Shown: positions 8,841 to 17,393 of the stretch, in pieces
How positions within the stretch are numbered: the stretch's first letter is position 1
Layout: each line of letters begins with the position of its first letter
Assembly: GCA_963781785.1 (NCBI GenBank)
Contig: CAWAHD010000003.1
Coordinates: 186,001 to 250,000 of the forward strand
Reading direction: 5' to 3'
Source of the DNA: CAWAHD01 sp963781785
Lineage (GTDB): Bacteria; Planctomycetota; Planctomycetia; Isosphaerales; Isosphaeraceae
DNA length: 64,000 nucleotides
Notes under the pieces: model-generated
Told to the model about the DNA's origin: nothing
Seen by the model: only the letters and a program-made list of their open reading frames with translations
Database searches by the model: none
Translations under genes and position numbers: made by a program

Positions 8841-9740
8841 ATGCGGACCGACGTGAAATGGACGAACTTGTCACGTAGGCAGATAGCGCGTCGGGTCATG
8901 GCTTTGGGTACTCCGACCAGTCGACACGTGGTGTCCCAGTTGCTCCGCAAACACGGATACCGAAGGCGAAAAGCGTTGAAGAAGAAGACGATGGGGCCCC
9001 GTCACCCGGACCGCAACGCCCAGTTCGAGAACATCGCCCGCCTCAAGAAGAAGTACCTGAAGGCTGGTTTGCCGGTCATCAGCATCGACACGAAGAAGAA
9101 GGAGTTGATGGGTGACTTCCACCGTGACGGCGTAATCGACACGCAGGAGACGATTGAAACCAACGACCATGATTTCAGCAGTGCGGGCTCGGGCGTGGTA
9201 ATTCCTCACGGCGTCTACGATGTAGGGCGAAATCGAGGGTTCATCCACCTGAACACCAGCCACGACACCAGCGAGCTGGCTTGTGACAGCATCGCGGCGT
9301 GGTGGGAGGATCATGGACGGGTGAGTTATCCCCGGGCCAAGAAGGTTCTGGTGCTGTGCGACGGCGGCGGGAGTAACAGTGCGTCGAGGTATGTCTTCAA
9401 GGAGCAGCTCCAAGAGCTGGCGAACCGGCTGGGCGTCGAAATCCGGGTGGCCCACTACCCGCCTTACTGCTCGAAGTACAACCCAATCGAGCATCGCCTT
9501 TTCCCGCATGTGACGCGAGCGTGTCGGGGGGTGATCTTTCGGACGTTGGAAACGGTGCAGCACTACATCTCCAAGACCGAAACCACGACGGGCCTGACAA
9601 TCAGCGTGCGTATCCTCGACAAGATGTATCAGACAGGACGCAAGTGTGCCGCGGGATTCAAGAAGACCATGAAGATCATCTTCGACAAGATCCTGCCCAA
9701 GTGGAACTACCGAGCAGTCCCCGAACCCAAGACCGTATAA
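8841..9740 (+). CDS. ISAzo13-type transposase, catalytic frame (copy 1)
   Basis: The catalytic domain of the ISAzo13 transposase, widespread in planctomycetes ('Rhodopirellula transposase' type). The frame extends upstream into the slippery tract at 8744-8759. Visible blocks are LPVISIDTKKKELMG (first Asp), KKVLVLCDGGGSNSA (second Asp), and YPPYCSKYNPIEHRLFPH with the Glu. The C-terminus is rich in KK and aromatic residues. The ATG at 8841 is only the first in-frame ATG; the protein is probably an OrfAB fusion made by frameshifting. Confidence 0.85.
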   Translation: MRTDVKWTNLSRRQIARRVMALGTPTSRHVVSQLLRKHGYRRRKALKKKTMGPRHPDRNAQFENIARLKKKYLKAGLPVISIDTKKKELMGDFHRDGVIDTQETIETNDHDFSSAGSGVVIPHGVYDVGRNRGFIHLNTSHDTSELACDSIAAWWEDHGRVSYPRAKKVLVLCDGGGSNSASRYVFKEQLQELANRLGVEIRVAHYPPYCSKYNPIEHRLFPHVTRACRGVIFRTLETVQHYISKTETTTGLTISVRILDKMYQTGRKCAAGFKKTMKIIFDKILPKWNYRAVPEPKTV

Positions 9741-9789
9741 AGCCGGGAACTTATTCTCGGCCTACTCCTAGGTAGACTTTCAGCGGCGT

Positions 9790-9932
9790 TTACATCGCAG
9801 GAGAAGGTTTCTCCAGACCGAGCACCTCCTCGAACCGCGAGATGTTCCAAGGCTTGGGGACACGAGCTTCTGACTCGATTCCGATCATGCGGCGCGACCC
9901 TTCGTTGCGGCAAAGTTCGGCGAGCACAGCCT
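9790..9932 (-). pseudogene. T1 transposase remnant, downstream piece
   Basis: Encodes AVLAELCRNEG, RMIGIESEARVPKPWNISRF and EEVLG, which reads as the region after the N-terminus of a DDE-type transposase. It continues in frame from MRRITTE at 12436-12418 once the 2.48-kb IS and one copy of its 5-bp duplication are removed. It is cut soon after by the ISAzo13 element at 9768. Confidence 0.7.
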
Positions 9933-12040
9933 CAGACCTCCTGATCTGCGGGAATTTGATTTGGAGCCAGTTCCGGGGTTTGTACCAAGCCGGCGATCGA
10001 GTAGGCCAGTTGCAAGTTGGTGCCCGGATATTTGAACTCGGCCGCATTCAGATGTTCCAGCAGATGAGTGATCGCACGGTTGGCCCGGGGGTTCGACATC
10101 GGGTGGACTTGCACCTTCAGCACCCCTTGGGCGAGATCAGGGGTGAGGTCGGCCTCTGAGCAAAACAGATCACGCAGCAGGCTGCGAGCGTCGTCAGTCC
10201 GGGCGAGCTCCTCGCGCATGATTGATGCCAGCGCCGTCTCGGCGCGATAGGCGATCATTTTCACCGTATCGACCAGTTGCTTGCGGCTGGGTGCCAGGCG
10301 CTGGAACTTTTCGTTCTCGGGCAGCTTGTCCCAATCCAAGTGGCTGGGCGTCGCCTTCAACTGGCTGTCGATGCCCGTCAGTTCGTGTTCGAGCTGCTCG
10401 ATCTCCTCAAGCAATTCGGCTTTCCGCTTTTCCCACTTCGCCTGTGCGGATTCGTCGGATTCCGGGTGCAACGTCAGGGCCGCAAAGCGAGCTTGACGAT
10501 GGTTTAGCTTTGACTTGACCGAGCGCTTCCGGCGGTCCAGCTCCCTCCACCGCGGGTTAACGACCGGCCGCTTGGTCTCAAGAATCTCCTCCGTTCCGTA
10601 CTCGTTAAGCAGATCAATGGCAAAGTGTTGCATCATGTAATGGAAGAAGTTTTCCTGGGACCATCGACTGAACAACCGGACAGAATCCTCCCGCGCCGAC
10701 TCGCTGTAAGCCGTGCTGATCAGGCTTACCTGGTGCCCGCTGGTGGTCAGCTTGCGGGTCTCCCGCACCCAGAGCCCGCTCCTCTTGTCGCCGATCCACG
10801 TCCCTCGCTCGGCCAGTTTCAGTGAGACCTGCTCCCCGCTCGGCAGCGTCGTTTCGATCTCCTCGAACTCGGTGGTTGGCCAATCGTCCTTGGGGTATTT
10901 GTGGTAGGTGATGCAGGCAATGCGGTGCGTTCGCCACATCTCCTTGAAGTACTCCGGGCTGTACCCCTCGCGGTCGAAGAGGATCACGAAACGAGCGCGA
11001 TAGCGGTCTGTCTCGAGCTCGGCTGCACTGGGCTGGCCGGGGACCTCCTGAAGAAGACGCGGCACGATGTCGCTCCTGAGTGCTTCGAGAAGCCCGTGGT
11101 CGATCGGCCGTTCGACGGCGAAGAACGGCTGGCCCAGGATGTCATTGACCCAGTAGTCGGTGGTCCCTCGCAGGCACAACCGCTGCCGGGCGATATAGCG
11201 TTTGGGCAGCGCGGTCAGGCCGCCGTGATAGAGGCGAACGTGACCGTCGACGTAGAGCGCGCCAGCCAGTTCCGGCGCGGCCTCCAGCCAATCTCGCGAT
11301 AGCAGCCCAGCCCATTTTTCCGGGCCGTCGTCGCTGCTCAGGGCGGCCAGCTTATACCGCAGACAACGTACCTCGGGGACGCGGTCCAGCCCCAACAACT
11401 TGCCGAGCTCGCCTGGGGGCTGGTACTGCAACTGCTCGACGGCCTTGATCCGACACAGCGCCATGTGGGCCAACAGGACGATTACGTGCAGAGTGCTGTA
11501 ATAACCGCGCAATTGTCGCAGGCAAGCGTCGATGTGTCGAAAGAGGCCGTTCTCCGCCAGAGCCGGTAGAGCGCATAGCACGCCACCGAAGGAGACGTCA
11601 CGGCAGGCTTCAAAGCGGGTCGACGCCCCATTCAAGAAACCGAATGCTGCCAAGACGCGTTCGTCGGGCCTGGTGCAGGCCGTGCCCATTTCCGCCGTGG
11701 CGTCAAGGGCGGCGCGTGTGGACTTGTCGGTGGGGGCTGGCAGCTGCGGAGCCGGTGGATTTTCGGGTGTCGTCTCTCCGAACTGAGGTAAAGCGAGCTT
11801 GGTCAGCCGGCCCTGCTGGATCGCCTTGCGGAGTGTGTCGCACTTGAGGCCTAGGTGATCGGCGACCTCTCTTGGGCTCAAACCCGCTTCCAGTAGCTGT
11901 TGTGCCTGGGCCGTGACCTCGGGCGTCAGCACCGAGGCCCCGCGACTTGCGCGGCGCGTAGAACGCTCCCACCCCGCCGGCGTGGTAGGCGTCAACGCCA
12001 CGAATGACGCTGTTCTTCGACACGCCAAAGGCCCGCACAA
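9932..12040 (-). CDS. Large putative transposase of the 2.48-kb IS, main frame
   Basis: The homologous part starts about 11950, where the frame takes over from the upstream piece. An HTH lies early (LLEAGLSPREVADHLGLKCDTLRKAIQ). The middle contains GALYVDGHVRLYHGG and FVILFDREGYSPEYFKEMW, which could supply acidic catalytic residues. LFSRWSQENFFHYMMQHFAIDLL is followed by a long coiled coil near residues 490-560. The total with the N-terminal piece would be about 780 residues. I cannot name the family. Acid residues after beta-strand-like segments (YVDG, LFDREG) suggest an RNase H-type DDE enzyme, but this is inference. Confidence 0.65.
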   Translation of the reverse strand: MCGPLACRRTASFVALTPTTPAGWERSTRRASRGASVLTPEVTAQAQQLLEAGLSPREVADHLGLKCDTLRKAIQQGRLTKLALPQFGETTPENPPAPQLPAPTDKSTRAALDATAEMGTACTRPDERVLAAFGFLNGASTRFEACRDVSFGGVLCALPALAENGLFRHIDACLRQLRGYYSTLHVIVLLAHMALCRIKAVEQLQYQPPGELGKLLGLDRVPEVRCLRYKLAALSSDDGPEKWAGLLSRDWLEAAPELAGALYVDGHVRLYHGGLTALPKRYIARQRLCLRGTTDYWVNDILGQPFFAVERPIDHGLLEALRSDIVPRLLQEVPGQPSAAELETDRYRARFVILFDREGYSPEYFKEMWRTHRIACITYHKYPKDDWPTTEFEEIETTLPSGEQVSLKLAERGTWIGDKRSGLWVRETRKLTTSGHQVSLISTAYSESAREDSVRLFSRWSQENFFHYMMQHFAIDLLNEYGTEEILETKRPVVNPRWRELDRRKRSVKSKLNHRQARFAALTLHPESDESAQAKWEKRKAELLEEIEQLEHELTGIDSQLKATPSHLDWDKLPENEKFQRLAPSRKQLVDTVKMIAYRAETALASIMREELARTDDARSLLRDLFCSEADLTPDLAQGVLKVQVHPMSNPRANRAITHLLEHLNAAEFKYPGTNLQLAYSIAGLVQTPELAPNQIPADQEV

Positions 12041-12278
12041 TGTCCACCTGACGGCAGGCGCCTTGGCAGATCAGTTGGGCGGTAAACATCCGGAAAGCAC
12101 GGCGGTCGTTTTCGGCGTGTTGAAATACCGGATACACGCCGCAGAAGTATGTCCACTGGCCATTTTCGCGCACGACACTGATTGAGTCGTTGATGCGCGT
12201 GGCACCGTCAGGGATAAGCGGCAATAATGCTTGGGGAATGGTACCTTCCTCCTGGTGAGTGCCAGGTGATCTCAGCAA
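11930..12278 (-). CDS. N-terminal piece of the 2.48-kb IS transposase (frameshifted from main frame)
   Basis: Encodes RINDSISVVRENGQWTYFCG, PVFQHAENDRRAFRMFTAQL and an HTH-like CRQVDIVRAFGVSKNSVIRG, ending in YHAGGVGAFYAPRKSRG. The sequence then continues logically in the +1 frame (GASVLTPEVTAQAQQLLEAG). The junction is a G run near 11940, so this is a one-base deletion or a +1 recoding site. The first ~14 codons overlap a perfect inverted repeat, so the real start may lie further in. Confidence 0.55.
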
Positions 12279-12295
12279 TCACGGAAGGTACCATT
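12237..12295. promoter_or_regulatory. Perfect 13-bp inverted repeat over the start of the IS transposase gene
   Basis: AATGGTACCTTCC at 12237-12249 and its exact complement at 12283-12295 are separated by 33 bp containing the putative start codon at 12278. It could be an operator for the transposase, or an mRNA hairpin limiting translation. Confidence 0.6.
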
Positions 12296-12435
12296 TCTAT
12301 TTCCCGCCACCTCATCCTTGTCTGCTCAAACAAGGATCCCACAAACCTCATCCCTGCTAGCACATAAGCTCCACGCCCCACAAGCTACTCTGTTCGCAGA
12401 TCAGGAGGTCTGAGCCTCGGTCGTGATACGCCGCA

Positions 12436-13350
12436 TGTCAACCGCGGCCAGGAATTGAGCCATTATCGCGGCCAGAATTGAGCCACCGGAGTGGTTGCCG
12501 GGCGAGTCGAGGGGGGCGGTACACCGGTTCTACCTCACCCGCTGGAACCGCGGCCCCGCGCAGCCGTTGAGTTGGTTGATTCAGTCCAGGGGATCTCACG
12601 GCGCAGCTGCTCGCAGAGAGCGATGGCCGCGTCGAAGAGGCTAAGGCGGGTCATTGCGGCATACAGGTCTAGTTGATTTCCTGACGAGCCACACTTGAAG
12701 CATCTATAGGCATGCATCTTCAGGTTCGCCGAGAAGCTGCGGCTCGTTGGTGACGTTGCGCCGTGGACAGGACACGGCCCTCGCACTTGGGCCCTGGTGG
12801 TTTCGCAGGGGACGAAGCCGATGAGGTTGAGGACGTCAGCCAAAGGAATCATGGTCCGGACAGTAGCGAAGTGAATTCCCGGCATGGCTGAAAACTCAGG
12901 GCAGAATCACGAGGAATCGCGCGGGCTGCGGACGCTCTGGTGCTCACCGCTGGGAACAGAGAAGAGGAACCCGTAGTTCGTCTTCTGAAATGACTGGCGC
13001 ATGCTGGGCGGCTTTGACGATAAATTCTAAATATTAATCAATATATTATATAATGTTCTGCTTGTGTATTCCCGGGATAGCAGAGCCATTTCTGCGATTT
13101 CGAATGTTGCAGTTGCAGTCGGCAACTCGTGTCTCCGCATCGGTTGCCGGCCGGCAACTCGGATCGACATGCGTCTGATTTGCAGACAACCGAGCCGGGC
13201 TATTCTTAGAACGCCGCGAGGTGTCGTCAAGCAGATTGTGAAAAATTCGCCGAAAAAATGTAAGGAGAGAGCCACTGACCGCGATCAAGTGATCGCGGAA
13301 TGGCTCAACTGGCTCTGCGAAAATGGCTCAGTCCCCGACCGCTGCTAACA
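12436..13350 (-). mobile_element. IS21-like non-autonomous element carrying a CHC2 zinc-finger ORF (915 bp)
   Basis: The ends start TGTCA at 12436 and finish TAACA at 13350. Each end carries two spaced copies of TGGCTCA in inverted orientation (near 12448 and 12472 at the left, 13302 and 13324 at the right). Multiple subterminal repeats and TG/CA tips are typical of IS21-family ends. It is flanked by GCCGCA (12430-12435) and GCCACA (13351-13356), a 6-bp duplication with one mismatch. Excising it rejoins T1 in frame as VALRRITTEAVL. There are no istA/istB genes inside. The interior holds one ORF and an AT-rich stretch at 13022-13052. Confidence 0.72.
12535..12885 (-). CDS. Small CHC2 (DnaG-type) zinc-finger protein
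   Basis: 116 residues. After a short lead (IPLADVLNLIGFVP) come GPCPVHG and YRCFKCGSSGNQLDLYA. These are the C-x2-H and C-x2-C halves of a CHC2 zinc finger as in the N-terminus of primase DnaG, followed by a helical tail (DAAIALCEQL). In DnaG this domain binds DNA; no polymerase or TOPRIM domain follows here. The sequence is closely similar to the C-terminal extension of the IS3 transposase at 28276-29604. It is the only gene within the IS21-like element. Confidence 0.72.
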   Translation of the reverse strand: MPGIHFATVRTMIPLADVLNLIGFVPCETTRAQVRGPCPVHGATSPTSRSFSANLKMHAYRCFKCGSSGNQLDLYAAMTRLSLFDAAIALCEQLRREIPWTESTNSTAARGRGSSG

Positions 13351-13555
13351 GCCACAGCGCCACTCGCAAGACAACCACGCCCCAGAGAACTGACCCGGGG
13401 CAATCGTTGCGACCTTTCCCGCGCGCCTGACAGAGCGAGTTGAGCAACTTCCCATCGGGGAGCGAGGCCAGCAATTCCTTGACGGTTCGCAGTGACGGGC
13501 TGTCTTCAAGCGACTCCCAGGCGAACAAGGATTTGGTCGAGTGGATGATCATCAT
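13351..13555 (-). pseudogene. T1 transposase remnant, N-terminal piece
   Basis: Starts MMIIHSTKSLFAWESLEDSPSL and continues VKELLASLPDGKLLNSL and GSVLWGVVVLRVALW, where the IS21-like element interrupts it. The style (short acidic start, conserved VLWGVV) is that of a planctomycete DDE transposase N-terminus. Together with 12413-12435 and 9790-9932 it forms one collinear gene. The exact IS family was not assigned. Confidence 0.68.
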
Positions 13556-13723
13556 GGAAGTTTGCCCCGAGAGACGTGGGCGAGCAACAAGGTCCACGAT
13601 GATTACTACACAACAAATCCCCGCGACCTGACCGCACTGGTCGAAAAATCGAGGAAAATCTCCTCCTCGCGGGTGCAAACGCAGCAAATCCCAGTGCTCC
13701 CCGGGGCGATCGACGACAATTAC

Positions 13724-15212
13724 TACGACAGCGCTACTTGGCAAAATCGGGCATCTCGGCTATTCTCCGTAACTCATTGATGGAACTTCAGATCCAGGGA
13801 GTTACGGATGACTCCACGACAGATCCTGTCATTGGGGTCGCAGCTCGCCGACTTCCTCGACGAGTTTGACGACTGTTTTGCACGTTCGGAACCCCGTGGC
13901 CACTTGGCCAGCTACGTGCGTGGCCAGCTCGCCGATTTGCCGCGTAAGAGCGTGCAGCCGATCGCAGATTTCAGCGGTACGCCGCGGCGGACTTTGCAAG
14001 AGTTCCTCAGTTGGTCCGACTGGGACCATGCTCTGATGCGCGACCGCGTCCAGATGATCGTAGCACGGGACCATGCCGACCCTCATGCCATTGGTATCCT
14101 GGATGACTCGGGACATCCCAAGTCAGGCAACAAAACGGCGTGTGTCCAGAGGCAATGGTGTGGCAACACCGGCAAAATCGACAACTGCGTGGTCACTGTT
14201 CATCTTGCCTACACGACCTACGATACTCGGTTCCGGACGATGCTCGATAGCGCGCTATTCCTTCCCGAAAACGGCTGGGACGATCCCGCGCGTCGTAAGG
14301 AGGCTGATATCCCGGCCGAGCTGACCTACCGGCCCAAGTGGCAAATCGCTTTGGAACTACTCGACCGCGCGCTTGGCAACAACGTGGTTTTCGGCTGGCT
14401 CACGTTCGATGAATGGTATTCGATCCCGGGCGAGTTCCTCGCTGGCTTGGAGGCACGGCACCAGCGTTACGTCGCTGAAGTTCGCAAGAGTTTCCGAGGT
14501 TGGTTGTACGATCCCCAACAAAAGCCCCGTGCCCAATTGAGCACGGTCGAGAACTTGTGCTCGTTTTCCATTCCCATGATGCGGCAGCCCTGGCAGCGGG
14601 TCTACGTGAAAGACACCGACAAAGGGCCGATGGTGTGGGAGGTCAAGCACGCTCCGATCTGGCTCTCGCGAGACGGCCGCATTCTGGGGCCCTACTGGCT
14701 CATATACGCCCGCAATGTGCTGGACCCCGGCGAGGTCAAGTACTTCCTGTCCAATGCAAGCCCAGGGACTCCGCTGGAGTCGATCGTCCACGTGGCATTT
14801 GCGCGGTGGCCCGTTGAGCGTACCTTGGAGGACGAGAAGGACGAACTCGGACTGAGTCACTTCGAGGTCCGAAAATATCATTCAATCATGAGACATTTGA
14901 GTGTGACTCAAGTAAGCCACCTCTTCCTCGCCCGCCAAACCGAGCGGCTCCGGGGGGAAAAACCTAGAGATCACATTGTGCCAGGTCCGAACCGCTGCGA
15001 ACGTGCTAGTCGATGTGCTGCCTTTGCCGAAGTGCGCCCGCACCGAACGACTCGAAAAGGCGTCGAACAATCTTCACCAAACTCAGGATCAGAACCGGTG
15101 CGCCGAAAGTCGCACACGAAGACGAGGCTATCGCGGCTCAGGCGAATGGGGATTCTCCTGGCGGATTTGGCCTGCTGCGTTCCCCCGTAATTCAGCAAGT
15201 AGCGCTGTCGTA
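13724..15212 (+). mobile_element. IS701-type insertion sequence (1489 bp)
   Basis: Perfect 17-bp terminal inverted repeats, TACGACAGCGCTACTTG at 13724-13740 and the complement at 15196-15212. They are flanked by the 4-bp direct repeat TTAC at 13720-13723 and 15213-15216. It inserted just upstream of the T1 start region. One transposase ORF fills the element. Confidence 0.9.
13808..15190 (+). CDS. IS701-family transposase
   Basis: 460 codons. The N-terminus LADFLDEFDDCFARSEPRGHL is typical. The DDE core shows IGILDDSGHPKSGNKTACVQRQW (first Asp), VVFGWLTFDEWYS (second Asp), and WPVERTLEDEKDELGLSHFEVR (Glu). Around codons 385-430 (14955-15100) the expected C-terminal sequence appears in another frame (CQVRTAANVLVDVLPLPKCA). 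The original frame then returns (KSHTKTRLSRLRRMGI). Two compensating indels therefore seem to have scrambled ~45 residues while leaving the ORF open, so activity is uncertain. Confidence 0.85.
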   Translation: MTPRQILSLGSQLADFLDEFDDCFARSEPRGHLASYVRGQLADLPRKSVQPIADFSGTPRRTLQEFLSWSDWDHALMRDRVQMIVARDHADPHAIGILDDSGHPKSGNKTACVQRQWCGNTGKIDNCVVTVHLAYTTYDTRFRTMLDSALFLPENGWDDPARRKEADIPAELTYRPKWQIALELLDRALGNNVVFGWLTFDEWYSIPGEFLAGLEARHQRYVAEVRKSFRGWLYDPQQKPRAQLSTVENLCSFSIPMMRQPWQRVYVKDTDKGPMVWEVKHAPIWLSRDGRILGPYWLIYARNVLDPGEVKYFLSNASPGTPLESIVHVAFARWPVERTLEDEKDELGLSHFEVRKYHSIMRHLSVTQVSHLFLARQTERLRGEKPRDHIVPGPNRCERASRCAAFAEVRPHRTTRKGVEQSSPNSGSEPVRRKSHTKTRLSRLRRMGILLADLACCVPP

Positions 15213-15216
15213 TTAC

Positions 15217-15606
15217 ATTTCCCCCCGTGTTGCCTCATCCGGAAATGCTACCCAGTGGTGATGGCTTATGGGATATGACGTTGGCTTCGCGTTCTGTTCT
15301 CAAGGCCAGCCCTGTCGCGGTTATCTGGACGATACTTGCCAATCGGGTCCAGACTCGACGATCGCAGGATACGGCGCGTGTATCCGGTGACGTTGGTAAC
15401 CTCTGTGTGAGGCAACGAACCCGTTTCGGTAACAAGAATCGTGAGTCAATGCGGGGGGAAGTGTAATTGTCGCTGATCACCGGGGAAAACACAGACCGCG
15501 AGCGCTCCGCACGCACGAAGTATCAATCACTCGCGGCGCACCGCAAGCGGTTCCATTTCGTCGAGCCTGGCTGGCATGCATCCAGTGTTCGCTATACACT
15601 GGGCAA
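15217..15606. other. Gene-free stretch with an inverted repeat
   Basis: No convincing gene. The T1-side sequence CGACAATTAC / ATTTCCCCCC (interrupted by the IS701 element) is matched in inverted orientation by GGGGGGAAGTGTAATTGTCG at 15453-15472, 19 of 20 positions. The nearby GTTGCCTC (15229-15236) and GAGGCAAC (15409-15416) are also inverted. These may be facing ends of two T1-like elements. Confidence 0.5.
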
Positions 15607-16197
15607 ATGGGGCGTTACAAGACGATCTCCGACGATGAGATCCTTAGTGCAGCGCGAGAGGTATTTCGCGAGCAGGGGCATACTGCAACCACGCGTGAAA
15701 TCGGCCAAGCCGCCGGTATTTCGGAAGCGGTTATCTATCAGCGTTTCGGCAGCAAGGACGACCTTTTCTTCGCAGCGATGGCCCCGAAGAAGCCTGACAT
15801 CGAGCAGTTGTTGGGGCCAAAGGAGCCTCCCGATGACGCGTGCGCGTACCTCCAAGCGGTCGCGGTGCGGATCGGAAGCTATTTTGTCGAAGTTCTGCCC
15901 CTGATCTTACATCTGATGACCCATCCGTCATTCGACATGGCCATGCTGCCGCGAGCGAAATCAGCGGATTCGAATGTCTGCCTTCGCCACAGCTTGGCGG
16001 AACGGCTGGGGGCGCTTGAGCGTCGGCGACGGATTGTGACTTCGTCTCCAGAGGTCACGGCCCGGCTACTTATGAGCCTTGCACATGACTGGGCTCTCGG
16101 GACGGTGCTGTCGCCGGAAACCTGCACGCGAGGTAATCAGGACCTCGAGGAGATGGTAGACGTCGTCTGGGAAGGCCTTCGAGGGCGTAGACCTTAG
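15607..16197 (+). CDS. TetR-family transcriptional regulator
   Basis: 196 residues. The N-terminal TetR HTH is clear: DEILSAAREVFREQGH followed by TTREIGQAAGISEAVIYQRFGSKDDLF. The C-terminal ligand domain is divergent, as usual. The MFS transporter gene starts 15 bp after its stop, so it most likely represses its own operon and the transporter in response to a small molecule. Confidence 0.9.
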   Translation: MGRYKTISDDEILSAAREVFREQGHTATTREIGQAAGISEAVIYQRFGSKDDLFFAAMAPKKPDIEQLLGPKEPPDDACAYLQAVAVRIGSYFVEVLPLILHLMTHPSFDMAMLPRAKSADSNVCLRHSLAERLGALERRRRIVTSSPEVTARLLMSLAHDWALGTVLSPETCTRGNQDLEEMVDVVWEGLRGRRP

Positions 16198-16212
16198 GGC
16201 CGAGCTTGATTC

Positions 16213-17361
16213 ATGGCAATTTTCTCTCCAACTGCTAGCGCGCTGGACCGGGCCCGAGCCAAGGCATACATCGCGTTATTACCACTGTTATTCCTGAGCT
16301 ATGCTGTCGCCTACGTTGACCGCATCAATGTGTCGCTAGCGGCGCTCAAGATGCGGAAAGACCTCCAAGGCTTCGACAACGCCGTAGTTGCATTTGGCGC
16401 CGGCGTCTTCTTCATCGGTTACTTCATCCTGGAGATTCCCGGCACTCTCCTGGTCGAGAGGTGGAGCGCGCGGAAGTGGATCAGCCGTATTATGATTTCA
16501 TGGGGAATCGTCGCGGCATTCACGGCCTTTATCCATTACCGGGTACCGGGAGTTACCCATCTCGCCGAGTTAGTGGTGACGGAATCTGCTTCCTGGTTTG
16601 AGTCCATCGCGCTTTCTAATCAAGGTTGGCTGTCGCAGCGAAGTGCGTCGATCGCAGCCTGGTTGAGGGAACCTGGAAGGCCATTTGTCTTGCAGTTCTT
16701 CTCGGTGAGGTTCTTGCTCGGCTTGGCCGAGGCTGGGTTTTTTGCGGGTGTGATCTTGTACCTGTCTCACTGGTTTCCCGCCCGAGATCGCGCGCGGGCG
16801 TTGTCTTGGTTCTTCATCGCCACGCCGGTTGCGCAAATCGTCAGTCCCAAGCTTTCTTCCTTTTTGCTGCGAATTGGTACGACCGAAACGATCGGCAACA
16901 CAACGGTTCACTACCCGGCGTTTTTGGGAATGCAGGGGTGGCAATGGATGTACATTGCCTGGGGCTTACCGGCGGTGAATTTGGGTATTGTGGTCTTCTT
17001 CAAACTGCCGGATTGGCCGAAAGACGCACAGTGGCTAGAACCCGACGAGCGCGATGCTTTGGAAAAGGAACTGGGCAAAGAAAAATCAAAAACACATCAT
17101 CACATGAGCTTCGGTATGGCGCTTCGTCAACCCAAAGTATTGCTACTGGCCGCAGCTTATTTTTTCGTGGTGTCAACGAGCTACGGCGTTGAGTTTTTCT
17201 TGCCCAGTATTCTGGAAAAATGGTATGCACTCAACTTGAGCAGCCTGACTTGGGCGGTGATCATTCCGCCTCTTGGGGGCTTAGCCGGTCAGCTTCTGGT
17301 CGGTTGGAGCTCGGATCGCACTAGCGAGCGACGGCTTCACGGCTCAATGCCGATTTACCTA
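16213..17361 (+). pseudogene. MFS transporter, N-terminal part (interrupted by type A element)
   Basis: About 383 residues of an anion:cation-symporter-like major facilitator: first membrane segment with SYAVAYVDRINVSLAAL, then FFIGYFILEIPGTLLVERW and ISRIMISWGI, then RFLLGLAEAGFFAGVILYLSHWFP. The reading frame is cut after MPIYL by the type A element and stops 9 bp later. The rest of the protein (last ~4 membrane segments) resumes at 19122. Co-transcribed with the TetR gene. Substrate unknown; organic anions are typical of the subfamily. Confidence 0.85.
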
Positions 17362-17393
17362 GTGAAGTGAACCTTCAACCGGGAAAGGAATGA

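Larger units (their letters stand above)
8443..9768 (+). mobile_element. ISAzo13-family insertion sequence, copy 1 (1326 bp)
   Basis: The ends are imperfect inverted repeats, GGAACAGGCCGAAAGTAAC at the left and the complement of GGAGTAGGCCGAGAATAAG at the right. The element is identical, as far as read, to copy 2 at 26919-28243 except for one extra A in the slippery tract. Comparing the two copies defines the ends. It cuts the 3' end of the old transposase remnant T1 on its right. A target duplication could not be fixed confidently. Confidence 0.88.
9933..12412 (-). mobile_element. Unclassified 2480-bp insertion sequence
   Basis: The ends are perfect 18-bp inverted repeats: CAGACCTCCTGATCTGCG at 9933-9950 and its complement at 12395-12412. 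They are flanked by the 5-bp direct repeat AGCCT at 9928-9932 and 12413-12417. Removing the element restores an open reading frame across the insertion site (ACC GAG GCT GTG CTC). It carries one long gene split over two frames. The stop of the long frame overlaps the left repeat. I do not recognise the family; it is much longer than most ISs with a single transposase. Confidence 0.88.

Noticed and set aside
8871..9563. Reverse open frame (230 codons) in ISAzo13 copies (also 27346-28038)
   Set aside because: Antisense to the catalytic domain and present only because both copies are identical.
13022..13052. AT-rich stretch considered as a replication origin
   Set aside because: Lies inside the small IS21-like element, with no DnaA boxes or origin genes nearby.
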